Shown here: piece after piece, positions 9,501 through 17,561 of the stretch
Numbering within the stretch: the stretch's first letter is position 1
Layout: each line of letters starts with the position of its first letter
Source: Paenibacillus sp. JNUCC-31
GTDB taxonomy: Bacteria; Bacillota; Bacilli; Paenibacillales; Paenibacillaceae
Assembly: GCF_014844075.1 (NCBI RefSeq)
Contig: NZ_CP062165.1
Span: 5,704,001-5,768,000 of the forward strand
Direction: 5' to 3'
DNA: 64,000 bases
Position numbers and translations under genes: made by a program
Notes under the pieces: model-generated
What the model saw: the letters and a program-made list of their open reading frames with translations, nothing else
Told to the model about the DNA's origin: nothing
The model's database searches: none

Positions 9501-11039
9501 ACCGCTCAGTACAACTTCAAAATGGGCAATCTAGACACTGCCGGTTATGTGGCGGCCTTGCAGAAGGTAAAGGATCAATACGCCAAAACATCAGCACAAG
9601 TCCAGAAAGTGACGCTTGAGATTAAGAAAGCCCACGAGCAGCAGACCAAATCGGCTGAGAAGGCGGCGAAGGATTCCTTTGCAGCATCGAAGGCGTACAT
9701 TGATGCCAGAGCTTCTACGGGCAAGGTTACATTGGAACAAGAATTGGCGATGTGGGAAAAAGTTCAGGCTAAGTACAAAGCCGGAACTGCGCAGCATATC
9801 GCGGCCGAGAAGGAAGCCTATAAGATCAAGCAGGAACTGGCAAAAGCAAGCTTCCAGTCTTCGAAGGATTATATTGAAAAGGCGGCAGCCGCAAACGAAA
9901 TGTCTCTTACTCAGCAGTTATCTGCTTGGGAGCGGGTGCAGGCCAGATATAAAGCCGGATCAGATGAAGCGAAGGCAGCGGAAGAGGCAGCGGGCAAAGT
10001 CAAACTGGAGATATACAACCAGCTCACCCAAGCCAGTGAAGATTTCCTTGCAAAAACCAAAGAAGTGAATGCGAATGTCGCCGCTGAAGAATTGCGTCTT
10101 AACGGCGTCTACGAACAGGCGGTAGAGCAGCGAGCCAAGGCGATCAACGATTTTGCGGGATTGTTCGACGAAGTGGTTGCCAAGTCCGAGACATCCGGCC
10201 AGCAGCTACTGGATAACCTTCGTGGTCAAGTGGACTATCTAGCTACGTGGGCATCTAATATTGAAACGCTGGCCGCGCGAGGCATTGACAAGGGTCTGTT
10301 GGAAGAATTGCGGCAAATGGGTCCTAAGGCTGCACCTGAACTGGCAGCGTTGAACACGTTGACGGACGAACAACTTGCAGAGTACACCGGACTTTGGCAA
10401 ACCAAGTCGGCAGAGTCCCGAGCCATTGCGGTGCAGGAGCTGACCGGATTACGCGAAGATACAGACAAGCAGATTACTCAGCTTCGCGTGGATGCTGCCA
10501 CTCAATTGGATGGACTCAAGGCTGATTTTGATGCCAAGGTGAAAGCGATCCGGGTCGGTACCACGAACCAGTTTAATGCGATGAAATCCGACTTGCCGAA
10601 CATCGGTAAGCAAGCGATGCAGGGATTGCTTGATGGACTGTCTTCCATGCAAGGTGCGGTGCAGGCGAAAGCCAAGGCAATTGCCGACTCTGTACGTACC
10701 ACCATGCAGAAGGCGCTGGATATTCATTCGCCGTCTCGTGAAATGGCATGGATCGGGGAGATGGCCGGGAAAGGGCTTGTGCAAGGTATGGCAAGCATGA
10801 TGACCAACGTTCAGCGTCAGGCGCGGGAAATGGCCGAAGCGGTTCAACCGTCTGTTGGTTCATCTTCTGGCGGCGGCGCTGATTCCGATTCTATAAGTTT
10901 GAACATGGAAGGGCTGTTTTCGGGTGCTGTCTTCAGTGTGCGGAGTGACGAAGACATCCGATCCTTAGCGAAGGAACTTGCACTTGAAATGTTCGCACTC
11001 ACACAGCAGGCTACGCGAGGTACAGGAGGTGCACGATGA
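6579..11039 (+). CDS. Tape measure protein (TP901 family)
   Basis: A 1486-residue protein that sets tail length. It starts with a coiled coil (about 1-130), then the TP901-type core (about 185-520, with AADFEQGMANAYSVMDPAEV and KYSATEAAQGIEELIKAGV), then two or three membrane-like segments (about 565-640). Next are four Trp-rich 44-residue repeats (about 665-840) and a region of three 58-61-residue helical repeats. Two copies of the motif DIHSPSR occur near residues 924 and 1381. GTG 6588 is an equally good start as GTG 6579, because TAGGTGG precedes it. Confidence 0.93.
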   Translation: MGRVAETIKGINVVIGAETTGLSKALSDVNKKSRDIQSELRQVEKLLKLDPGNTELLAQKQKLLANSVSNTQEKLSRLRQVQEQVNQQFARGDITEGQYRAFQREVQKTEQELRGLNNRLDETTEEIGDQGKKVSKLGQDYKDAFEQAKQSMGNSFDQMKKVGAGVTAFGTGLAAGLGVAVKSAADFEQGMANAYSVMDPAEVSKFKAELEQLAITMGAQTKYSATEAAQGIEELIKAGVKVQDVMSGGLSGALSLATAGELELADAAEIASTALNAFKSDSLSVQDAADILAGAANASATSVSELKFGLSQSASVAASVGLSFKDTATALAAFAQNGLKGSDAGTSLKTMLMRLQPTTADAYATFKDLGLLTLDTGKAMEYLSKQGIKPAEMSIDGITQALATYMARADGAKTVTGKYFKQAKEMAEANGWVYSSFYDANGSLKDMSEIAGLLNEKMSGLNDMQRQAAMNTMFGSDAIRAGNILYKEGAEGIDAMAAAMDKIDAQMVAAQKLDTLKGALEEMRGAMETAQITIGNALIPALRRIVSTVQVVIDMFNKVPEGTKSFIAVLGAITAALALIAGPLLILIGFMPQIAAGLTMLTPMFTALWTAITGPIGIVVAAIAAVAVGLTYLYKTNETVRDALNAAWQAIKSAAEAVFGALKSFWATWGGEITGLFNTLWNGIKLVFNTVFKAISEVVKSIFAGIKSFWATWGNDITAFFKAYWAGLSLIFNTVIKAILDFVRVAFNDIKSFWDKWGSTITAAFKGVFEILKTLFSATFTVIFTVIKTVFNNIKAFWDTWGATITTLFRTVFNVIKSVFTGVWNAIKIIVETVIGVISGIIKTWLAIFKGDWAGAWNAAKGVTETVWKGITGIFKNAFATMKDVGKNIIQGLVQGIGNMKDVVVQKAKEISEAIGGFFKKFFDIHSPSRLTTGYGENIGQGLANGISNKTKTAEKAAKETATKVNKAFKDAFATAQYNFKMGNLDTAGYVAALQKVKDQYAKTSAQVQKVTLEIKKAHEQQTKSAEKAAKDSFAASKAYIDARASTGKVTLEQELAMWEKVQAKYKAGTAQHIAAEKEAYKIKQELAKASFQSSKDYIEKAAAANEMSLTQQLSAWERVQARYKAGSDEAKAAEEAAGKVKLEIYNQLTQASEDFLAKTKEVNANVAAEELRLNGVYEQAVEQRAKAINDFAGLFDEVVAKSETSGQQLLDNLRGQVDYLATWASNIETLAARGIDKGLLEELRQMGPKAAPELAALNTLTDEQLAEYTGLWQTKSAESRAIAVQELTGLREDTDKQITQLRVDAATQLDGLKADFDAKVKAIRVGTTNQFNAMKSDLPNIGKQAMQGLLDGLSSMQGAVQAKAKAIADSVRTTMQKALDIHSPSREMAWIGEMAGKGLVQGMASMMTNVQRQAREMAEAVQPSVGSSSGGGADSDSISLNMEGLFSGAVFSVRSDEDIRSLAKELALEMFALTQQATRGTGGAR
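8571..9098 (+). repeat. Four tandem 132-bp (44-residue) repeats within the tape measure gene
   Basis: Copies of F-W-x-x-W-G start at about 8571, 8703, 8835 and 8967, exactly 132 bases apart. Each unit encodes a 44-residue segment with an S/A-F-W-x-x-W-G turn followed by hydrophobic helices. The copies are similar but not identical in DNA. Confidence 0.85.
9495..10025 (+). repeat. Three helical repeats of 58-61 residues within the tape measure gene
   Basis: Units begin with Phe codons at 9495, 9678 and 9852. The second and third are clear copies (SFAASKAYID / SFQSSKDYIE and MWEKVQAKYKAG / AWERVQARYKAG), and the first is a more distant version. They are distinct from the Trp-rich 44-residue repeats. 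Confidence 0.75.
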
Positions 11040-11602
11040 GTAATGAAATGATATGGCTCGGCGGTAAGTCCAATATAGAATTGGGCTTCGAGGTGCGTGG
11101 CACGTCTCGCCGTCCGGGTTTACCGGATACCGTGGACCGGACGCTGAACATCCCCGGACGCAATGGATCATACAATTTCGGCGCAGATATCGGGGCGAGA
11201 ACGTTCGCATACGATTGTGCCATGATTACCAAGGACTATATGGCTCTGCAACAGTCTGTTATGGGGTTGGCTGCTCATTTAGTGGACAGCTACGGAAAAC
11301 CTCGCAAGCTCGAACTGAGACAGCGAGAGAGGCCGAATCAGGCTTTTTCCGTGCAACTGACAGGCGCTTTTGATCCTGACCGGATTATGGGCTTAGGGAT
11401 GTTTTCTCTGTCCCTAATCGCTCATGATCCGTTCGCCTATGGGCGCGAAGAAATATCAGAAACAACCATAACGACATCGCCACATCTGGAGAATGTCTTC
11501 AGTGGTGGTAATGTCCGAACAGCACCACTTATTATCCTGACCAATCAGGGTACAAATGTTATTCGAAAATTTCGCATCGCCAATGAGTATCAAATTGAAT
11601 AG
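11036..11602 (+). CDS. Distal tail protein (Dit), N-terminal part
   Basis: A 188-residue protein with the N-terminal ring domain of siphophage distal tail proteins: LGFEVRGTSRRPGLPDTVDR, the strand-rich core, and FDPDRIMGLGMFSLSLIAHDPFAY. It stops after RTAPLIILTNQGTNVIRKF, where the second beta domain of a normal Dit (usually about 250 residues or more) should begin. The expected C-terminal half is encoded at 15430-15657, after a fibre cassette. It overlaps the tape measure stop by 4 bases. Confidence 0.8.
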   Translation: MSNEMIWLGGKSNIELGFEVRGTSRRPGLPDTVDRTLNIPGRNGSYNFGADIGARTFAYDCAMITKDYMALQQSVMGLAAHLVDSYGKPRKLELRQRERPNQAFSVQLTGAFDPDRIMGLGMFSLSLIAHDPFAYGREEISETTITTSPHLENVFSGGNVRTAPLIILTNQGTNVIRKFRIANEYQIE

Positions 11603-11613
11603 GAGGGGTTATT

Positions 11614-12024
11614 TTGGCTGAGGTATTGTTATCCAAATCTATCTATTGGAAGAAAGCATCGATTAATGCAGCGTTGCGAGGCATTAGTTTCACTGCTCCA
11701 CCTAAAGTATATATTGCACTTTACACATCTAACCCTACAGATGCCGATACGGGCCAAGAGGTGACAGGCGGGGGGTATTCGCGTCAACAAGTGATATTCG
11801 GGGAACCCGTGGTCACAGACCGGAGAGCAGGGGTTCAGAATACTGCTGATGTATCATTTCCAATCGCTACAGCAGACCAAGGCATGGTGACACACATTGG
11901 AATCCGGGACGCGCCGACAGGAGGTAATTTGTTGTATCACGGAGCCGTGAAAACGCCGAGAACGGTATTGATCAATGATCTAATACGTTTCTTGGTTGGG
12001 CAACTTAAGATAGACGAAGGGTAG
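11614..12024 (+). CDS. Phage tail fibre-associated protein (gp80-like)
   Basis: A 136-residue protein from TTG 11614 with AGGAGGGG (11601-11608) upstream. It contains PKVYIALYTSNPTDADTGQE and GGGYSRQQVIFGEPV, typical of a short beta-rich family near tail fibre genes in Gram-positive phages and mycobacteriophages. It probably forms part of the baseplate periphery or fibre base. It is the first gene of the cassette lying between the two halves of Dit. Confidence 0.65.
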   Translation: MAEVLLSKSIYWKKASINAALRGISFTAPPKVYIALYTSNPTDADTGQEVTGGGYSRQQVIFGEPVVTDRRAGVQNTADVSFPIATADQGMVTHIGIRDAPTGGNLLYHGAVKTPRTVLINDLIRFLVGQLKIDEG

Positions 12025-12032
12025 GTGGCAAT

Positions 12033-14291
12033 ATGAAAAAGATGTATCCAGCAGTTGTAAACTCTCCTAAAACGGAGCTTACGGATTTAATTACAGAGTC
12101 ACAGACAGATATAACTGTCGCTGATATTGAAGTCCTTTTGACAGGTGAAGGGATTGCCACAATTGGAAACGGGGACGCCGCAGAAACCATTTTGTATACA
12201 TCCGTTGACGGAAACACATTGATTGGGTGTGTTCGGGGATTCCAAGGCGTTGCCAGAGCATGGACAGCAGGAACGAGGGTTGCTCGTAATTTTGCCGCTG
12301 CGGATTGGGACGCGGCTCGCGAAAATATATTGGAACTAGCTGATAGACTGGATACTCCCGAGCGTGCATCCATTACACTCCAACCCAGACTACATGTTGT
12401 CAGTGCTAATCAGGACGCAGCGTTTAAGCTGGCGGGGCTACAAGGCCGGACAGTGCTTAACTACCAAAGTCAGGTGGGTATATTTGGGGTGCTTAACCCG
12501 TATGTGATCCGGTATGGGGCTAACCTATTGCCACCGTTTTACGAATGGGAAACGGGCATTCAACCTGGCGATAACATATCCATTGATAATCCACACAAAG
12601 TAACGATTAACGCCACGACAGTCGGTGGTAGCTACGTTAGATATTATGTTCCCGTCATTCCTTCGCAACAATATATTGTGTCCGTTTCATCTCAAGGAGC
12701 AAACGCAAGCATGTACTGTTACTTTTGCGGTGAAGACAAAACAAGAATTGACGGCGTGAGAATTAATTTTGGAGTAATAACTCCAATCCAAGGAACGATT
12801 TATTTGGAAGTCGTCCTTAATACACTGGATTCGAATTACGCCAAGATTACAGGTACTGCAATATTTACAGAAGCTTCGATGATAATCGGAAACACAGCAA
12901 AGCCATTCAAACCACGTGAAGACTCCATGTTTGCCCTGCAAACAGAGCTACATGCTAATCCAGACACTGGCGCTAACCCAGACAGCGTATTTGAGCGTGA
13001 TGGGCAGTATTTCAAACTGGCGAAGTGGCGTAAGGTTGTATTGGATGGTAGTAGAACATGGGGAATTGGCGAGGCTGGTGGTTCTGCTGGACTCAAACAA
13101 GTTAAAGCGGCAGGTCTAGCACTGAACGCAGTAGCTGGGAGCGGAATTGTCACGAAATTTGATGGTAAGTTATTGCCCCAAGGAAGCACGGGCAACACGC
13201 CCGATACTAACGCAGTCACTTCAGCAGGGGATGTATACATGTCTATTCCAAGTGCCGACAGTGGATGGGGAGACTCATATACACCGACATTAGAAGAGAT
13301 TAAGGCGTATTTCATGGGATGGAAGATGTACGATGTAAATACCAATCCTGATGGAAGTGGTGTTTATAACAGAACTGATGGAGTGGGGAAATGGTTCGTT
13401 CCAGTCGATCGATCTTCTGGCGGTGTCAACGCACTTCCGACAACGAAGGTTCTTACGGTTGCGCCATACCAACTCCTATACCAGCTTGCAACTCCTGTCG
13501 TGGAACCGATCACGTCTGAGGGGCAATTGACGTTCTTTGAGGGAGATAATCAGGTGGAGGTAGGAACAGGGATTGTGTTGCGTGAATCGACAAAGCCTGC
13601 GCTGTCCTCTCTCTACAATACGTATGAGATCAATTCCGTCAACACGGTAGGGACAGTAGCCCCAAACCCGTTAAAGCATAAGGCGAAGCAAGTGGTGACA
13701 ATTTACAAAAATAATCGTCAAGATAAGTGGTCGAGGATATCCGATACAAATAGCAACGGGGTTGAACGTGCATTTTTAAATGCACCTTTGTTTGATCCAT
13801 CAGCAGCCTACAGTGTCACATACCTGATGCTGGACAAGTATCCGGTTGCCGACTTCACCGGGACGTATGCCGAGAATGAAAAGGCTCTGCTGCTGGATGC
13901 CGTTAAATCCATTCAGGAGAACACGACACGGATATCGGTGCTGGAGTCGAAAAAGGCGGAGAAGGATGCTCCTGCATGGATTGCGCCGACACTGCTTAAT
14001 GGATGGGTGATTTACAACGATACTCTGCCAGTTGGATACTACAAAGACAGTAACGGGATTGTGCGTTTCAAGGGGATGGTTAAAAGCGGTGCGCTTAACT
14101 CTATACTCCTGAAATTGCCACCAGGCTATCGACCAAAGAATATGAGTATGCAGTTTGTAGCCCACTCATCTGATGGTAGCGGACAGGTATTGGGGCGGAT
14201 CATCGTTAACGCTAACGGTGACGTGCAGCCTTATGGTGGAAGCACAACGCTATACTCTCTCGATTCAATTTCATTTTTGTCCGAACAGTAA
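12033..14291 (+). CDS. Tail fibre / receptor-binding protein
   Basis: A 752-residue beta-rich protein. Residues 1-110 form a fibre N-terminal region (SQTDITVADIEVLLTGEGIA and VRGFQGVARAWTAGTRVARN), as seen in phage fibres anchored to the baseplate. The middle has carbohydrate-binding-like and linker segments. The last 100 residues (from about WIAPTLLNGWVIYNDTLPVG) form a compact tip like those used for receptor recognition. Receptor identity cannot be read from the sequence. Confidence 0.78.
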   Translation: MKKMYPAVVNSPKTELTDLITESQTDITVADIEVLLTGEGIATIGNGDAAETILYTSVDGNTLIGCVRGFQGVARAWTAGTRVARNFAAADWDAARENILELADRLDTPERASITLQPRLHVVSANQDAAFKLAGLQGRTVLNYQSQVGIFGVLNPYVIRYGANLLPPFYEWETGIQPGDNISIDNPHKVTINATTVGGSYVRYYVPVIPSQQYIVSVSSQGANASMYCYFCGEDKTRIDGVRINFGVITPIQGTIYLEVVLNTLDSNYAKITGTAIFTEASMIIGNTAKPFKPREDSMFALQTELHANPDTGANPDSVFERDGQYFKLAKWRKVVLDGSRTWGIGEAGGSAGLKQVKAAGLALNAVAGSGIVTKFDGKLLPQGSTGNTPDTNAVTSAGDVYMSIPSADSGWGDSYTPTLEEIKAYFMGWKMYDVNTNPDGSGVYNRTDGVGKWFVPVDRSSGGVNALPTTKVLTVAPYQLLYQLATPVVEPITSEGQLTFFEGDNQVEVGTGIVLRESTKPALSSLYNTYEINSVNTVGTVAPNPLKHKAKQVVTIYKNNRQDKWSRISDTNSNGVERAFLNAPLFDPSAAYSVTYLMLDKYPVADFTGTYAENEKALLLDAVKSIQENTTRISVLESKKAEKDAPAWIAPTLLNGWVIYNDTLPVGYYKDSNGIVRFKGMVKSGALNSILLKLPPGYRPKNMSMQFVAHSSDGSGQVLGRIIVNANGDVQPYGGSTTLYSLDSISFLSEQ

Positions 14292-14303
14292 AGGAGGGAT
14301 CAC

Positions 14304-14885
14304 ATGAAAGCCGTACCTAAAGTAAATACAGACGGCCTCTATATGGAGGACGAGTTGGTGGACGATGCCTTTTCCGGTGTCGTCCCTTTTTATGTCGAAC
14401 CGGAGCCAGTGGTATTTAATCCTGATGCGCCTGAACAGCCTGCGGAGCCTGATGTACAAGAAGAGGACGAGGAAGAAGTAGAGAGGGAAATTGCGGGGTA
14501 TATCGTAGGCGTGCCGGTTCCTGCTGGACTGTTCCGGCCAAGGTTTGATATAGCGGCTTGGGAAGCATACCAAGACGCCATAAAGGATGGTCCACAGGAA
14601 AAATTTCCTGACCTGTGGGTGGAGGGATTAAGTCAAGCTGAGATTGACGAATTGACCAAGCCGCGGCCTGCGGAACCATCTGAAACGGATATGCTCGGAC
14701 AGCAATTGAGCATCATGAAGCTTCAAGCCATGCAACAATCTTCCACAGTAAATGCGCTTGGACAAGAACTTGCCATTTCAAAGTTAAACAGTATGCAACA
14801 ACAACAAATGATTGGCAACTTAGGCGCTGAACTCGCTGCGACAAAATTGGAACTAATTAATCTTAAAGGAGCTGATTTGGTATGA
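14304..14885 (+). CDS. Fibre-associated protein with acidic and helical repeats
   Basis: A 193-residue protein. Residues 30-70 are very acidic and Pro rich, and residues 130-193 hold about three 22-residue amphipathic helix repeats (LGQQLSIMKLQAMQQSS, LGQELAISKLNSMQQQQ, LGAELAATKLELINLK). This layout occurs in proteins encoded just before XkdX in Firmicute phages. It may oligomerise as a coiled coil at the fibre base. Exact function unknown. Confidence 0.55.
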   Translation: MKAVPKVNTDGLYMEDELVDDAFSGVVPFYVEPEPVVFNPDAPEQPAEPDVQEEDEEEVEREIAGYIVGVPVPAGLFRPRFDIAAWEAYQDAIKDGPQEKFPDLWVEGLSQAEIDELTKPRPAEPSETDMLGQQLSIMKLQAMQQSSTVNALGQELAISKLNSMQQQQMIGNLGAELAATKLELINLKGADLV

Positions 14886-15025
14886 CGTTTTGGTCTATGG
14901 CATTCAAGTGGAAATGGGTAACTGCTGAAGCACTTAAAGGTGCGGTTAAGACGGAGGCTAATCCTTTCGGGGAAATTACTCCTGACGAATACGAAGAAAT
15001 TACCAATGTCAAATACGAGGTATAA
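14882..15025 (+). CDS. xkdX: XkdX family protein
   Basis: A 47-residue gene, ATG 14882 to TAA 15025, overlapping the previous stop by 4 bases. The product begins MTFWSMAFKWKWVTAEALK and ends with ITPDEYEEITN, the two conserved blocks of the XkdX family found downstream of fibre genes in PBSX-like and siphophage elements. Function in the family is unknown. Confidence 0.85.
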   Translation: MTFWSMAFKWKWVTAEALKGAVKTEANPFGEITPDEYEEITNVKYEV

Positions 15026-15045
15026 GGCAGAAGGAGGCGGCGGTC

Positions 15046-15657
15046 TTGTTCGGTGGAGAATTCAACGAAATAGCATTTAACAATGCAGGCGGCGAAAATA
15101 TTATCGATATGGCCGCTGCTATGTCAGGTGGAGCACAACTCTATTCTCGCAGAATTGAGGGTGATGAGAATGTGGCAGGGTTTAACCTTGTCGCGTTCAA
15201 CTCGCCTGATCAAAGTACGGCAACGGAATACGAGTTGCAATACGCTATGGAGATGACGTTTAGTGCCGAGATGTGCGGTGAGGCTCAAATGCAAAGTGAT
15301 TTTGTGCGAGAATACGTCTTTGAGGCTACACAAATGTCCGGCGAATCCAGTATGACGGCAGATTTCATACGTGAAATGAAGCTCTCATCAGGAATGTCCG
15401 GCGAAGCTCAATTTCAGGCGAATGCGTCGAGGTATCACGTTGACTACATTGAGTTCGAGGGTACATTTGATCCGGGTGACAGGATTGTAATTGATTCAAA
15501 GAATCTTAAGTTTACGCAGAATGGGCAAAACGTTTTATTCAAAATGAACGGCGATTTCTTCGACTTAAATCTAGGGAACAATATTCTGACTTGGACAGAT
15601 TCAGAAACAGTTCGATCCGTTTTGATGCGCATCACATTCCAAGATCGGTTTGTATAG
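15046..15657 (+). CDS. Repeat protein carrying the missing Dit C-terminal domain
   Basis: A 203-residue protein from TTG 15046, behind AAGGAGGCGG (15030-15039). The N-terminus has two F-N-x-x-A-F-N motifs (EFNEIAFNN and GFNLVAFNS), then three to four repeats of about 21 residues around M-S/C-G-E-A/S. The last 75 residues (FDPGDRIVIDSKNLKFTQNG to LNLGNNILTWTDSE) match the second beta domain of siphophage distal tail proteins, which the 11036-11602 gene lacks. It probably joins that product in the baseplate ring. Confidence 0.7.
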   Translation: MFGGEFNEIAFNNAGGENIIDMAAAMSGGAQLYSRRIEGDENVAGFNLVAFNSPDQSTATEYELQYAMEMTFSAEMCGEAQMQSDFVREYVFEATQMSGESSMTADFIREMKLSSGMSGEAQFQANASRYHVDYIEFEGTFDPGDRIVIDSKNLKFTQNGQNVLFKMNGDFFDLNLGNNILTWTDSETVRSVLMRITFQDRFV

Positions 15658-15665
15658 GAGGGCTT

Positions 15666-17561
15666 ATGAGAAGACCAGCGTATGTAACGGTATATGACTT
15701 GCAAATGCGCAAGGTGGCGTATCTGGAGAATGCTTTCGATGTGAGCTATGAAGCTCCAATGAATGCGATCTGGACGGCCAGCTTCAGCTTGCCAGCAAAT
15801 GATGAGAAAAACATGGAATGCCAACCGCTGTACTTTGTGGAGATATTCGATGGAGATGAACGTTTGGAATTGTTCCGAATCCTGAAACCAACAACTAAGC
15901 GTGGATCTGATGGGCCGTTCATTTCATATGAGTGTGAGCATGTTTTGGGCACGTTGTTGGATGATGTACTGTTCTTGTACCACACAGTTGGAAACCTGGG
16001 CGTGTATACGCGTGATGTTCTCCAATACATTTTGTCCAAACAAACCGTAAAACGGTGGCAGCTTGGCACGATCGAGTTTGATAGACAGTTCGAATATAAC
16101 TGGGAAAACGATAATTTACTTGGTGCATTGTTCTCGGTTCCGAATCCGTTTCCTGACGAATACATGTGGGCATTTGACACAACCACCTATCCGTGGCGGC
16201 TCAATCTAATCAAGCCATCCGAGCAAGAAGAACTCTATATTCGGTACGGGGTAAACTTGCAGGGCATCACACGCGTTGTGGACGCGTCTAAGGTGTCTAC
16301 AAGAATTTTCGGCCTTGGTTATGGTGAGGGTGTCAATCAGCTCACATTCGCCGATTTGAACGGCGGAAAGCCTTATATAGATGCCGAACCAGCGCTCATT
16401 CAGAAATACGGGATTGTGCAGACGATTTTCGTTGATCGGCGCTTTGAGTATCCAGAAACGTTGCTTGCTCGGTGCCAAACATTAATGGAAGAGTTGAAAG
16501 TGCCAAGTGTGCATTATACCGTGGACGCTGCTGAGATTTATGCACTTACGAATGACCCAATCGACAGGTTCAAATCCGGCGCGATGGTCCGGGTGCAGGA
16601 TCAGGAATTAGGCGTTGATATCAAAGCACGAGTGGTCAAGGTGGGCAAAGGTGATGTGCTGGGACAACCCGGAGCGGTGACGCTAGAGATTGCCAACAAA
16701 TCGCAGGATATCGCAGGCAGTATTGCGGAACTGCGGAACCGGATGCATATCAGTGAGGTGTATGCCCAAGGCGCTACCAACTACGATAGTCACGATTTCG
16801 CAGATAACTGCGATCCAACACATCCGGCTGTACTGCGGTTCTGGCTTCCGGCAGAGACGGCCAGAGTGAACAAGGTTGCCCTGTCGTTCCGAGTAGAACC
16901 ATTCAGGGGATATAGCCGAGCTATCGAATCAGCACCTTCGGTTTCATCGGGTCCGAGCACCAGAAATACAACAGCAGCAGGAGGAGCAACAACTCCAACA
17001 ACTTCGACTAAGGCGACATCGGTTGAATCAGCTTCAACGTCTGATAATTGGAGGATATTTGCAATAGACGTTATGCAGGCAGTCAACATGGGCGGTGCAC
17101 ATAACCACGGAATAGCTTCAGGAACAAAATTAATGAAAGAGGATGGAACGTCAGTGACCTTTGTTGAATCTGGGGCGCATACCCACAATCTAACAGCCGA
17201 TCATAGCCACTCAGTCACAATTCCAGCGCACAATCACACAGTTACTATTCCTGAACATACACACCAGATGGACCACACGCATACGATTCCAGGACACACA
17301 CATGAAATTGAATTTGGCATATGGGAAGGACCGACTCCTTCGGAGGTCCAAGTTAGAGTGGATGGAAAACTAATTTCGGGAGTAGGGTCTTCAGGTGAGG
17401 AAATCGACATCGTTCCTTACTTATCCAAAGATAACAGCGGGCGAATAAATCGTGGTGATTATCACGAAATAACAATAACCCCAGTTGATTCACTGGGGAG
17501 GGTTGTTGCGTCAGTCTTCACACAAATATTTGCACAAAGTAGAGGCGGAGGTGATTACTGA
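15666..17561 (+). CDS. Tail-associated protein (Tal / gp37-like) with HxH spike region
   Basis: A 631-residue baseplate hub protein from ATG 15666 (TAGGAGGGC before it). Residues 1-380 match the siphovirus tail endopeptidase/Tal (ReqiPepy6 Gp37-like) family, starting RRPAYVTVYDLQMRK. After a Ser/Thr/Ala-rich linker (about 425-465) comes a region with at least nine His-x-His pairs (AHNHG, HTHN, HSHS, HNHT, HTHQ, HTHT, HTHE) at about residues 480-550. Such HxH arrays bind metal ions in trimeric phage spikes. No clear peptidase residues are visible. Confidence 0.8.
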   Translation: MRRPAYVTVYDLQMRKVAYLENAFDVSYEAPMNAIWTASFSLPANDEKNMECQPLYFVEIFDGDERLELFRILKPTTKRGSDGPFISYECEHVLGTLLDDVLFLYHTVGNLGVYTRDVLQYILSKQTVKRWQLGTIEFDRQFEYNWENDNLLGALFSVPNPFPDEYMWAFDTTTYPWRLNLIKPSEQEELYIRYGVNLQGITRVVDASKVSTRIFGLGYGEGVNQLTFADLNGGKPYIDAEPALIQKYGIVQTIFVDRRFEYPETLLARCQTLMEELKVPSVHYTVDAAEIYALTNDPIDRFKSGAMVRVQDQELGVDIKARVVKVGKGDVLGQPGAVTLEIANKSQDIAGSIAELRNRMHISEVYAQGATNYDSHDFADNCDPTHPAVLRFWLPAETARVNKVALSFRVEPFRGYSRAIESAPSVSSGPSTRNTTAAGGATTPTTSTKATSVESASTSDNWRIFAIDVMQAVNMGGAHNHGIASGTKLMKEDGTSVTFVESGAHTHNLTADHSHSVTIPAHNHTVTIPEHTHQMDHTHTIPGHTHEIEFGIWEGPTPSEVQVRVDGKLISGVGSSGEEIDIVPYLSKDNSGRINRGDYHEITITPVDSLGRVVASVFTQIFAQSRGGGDY

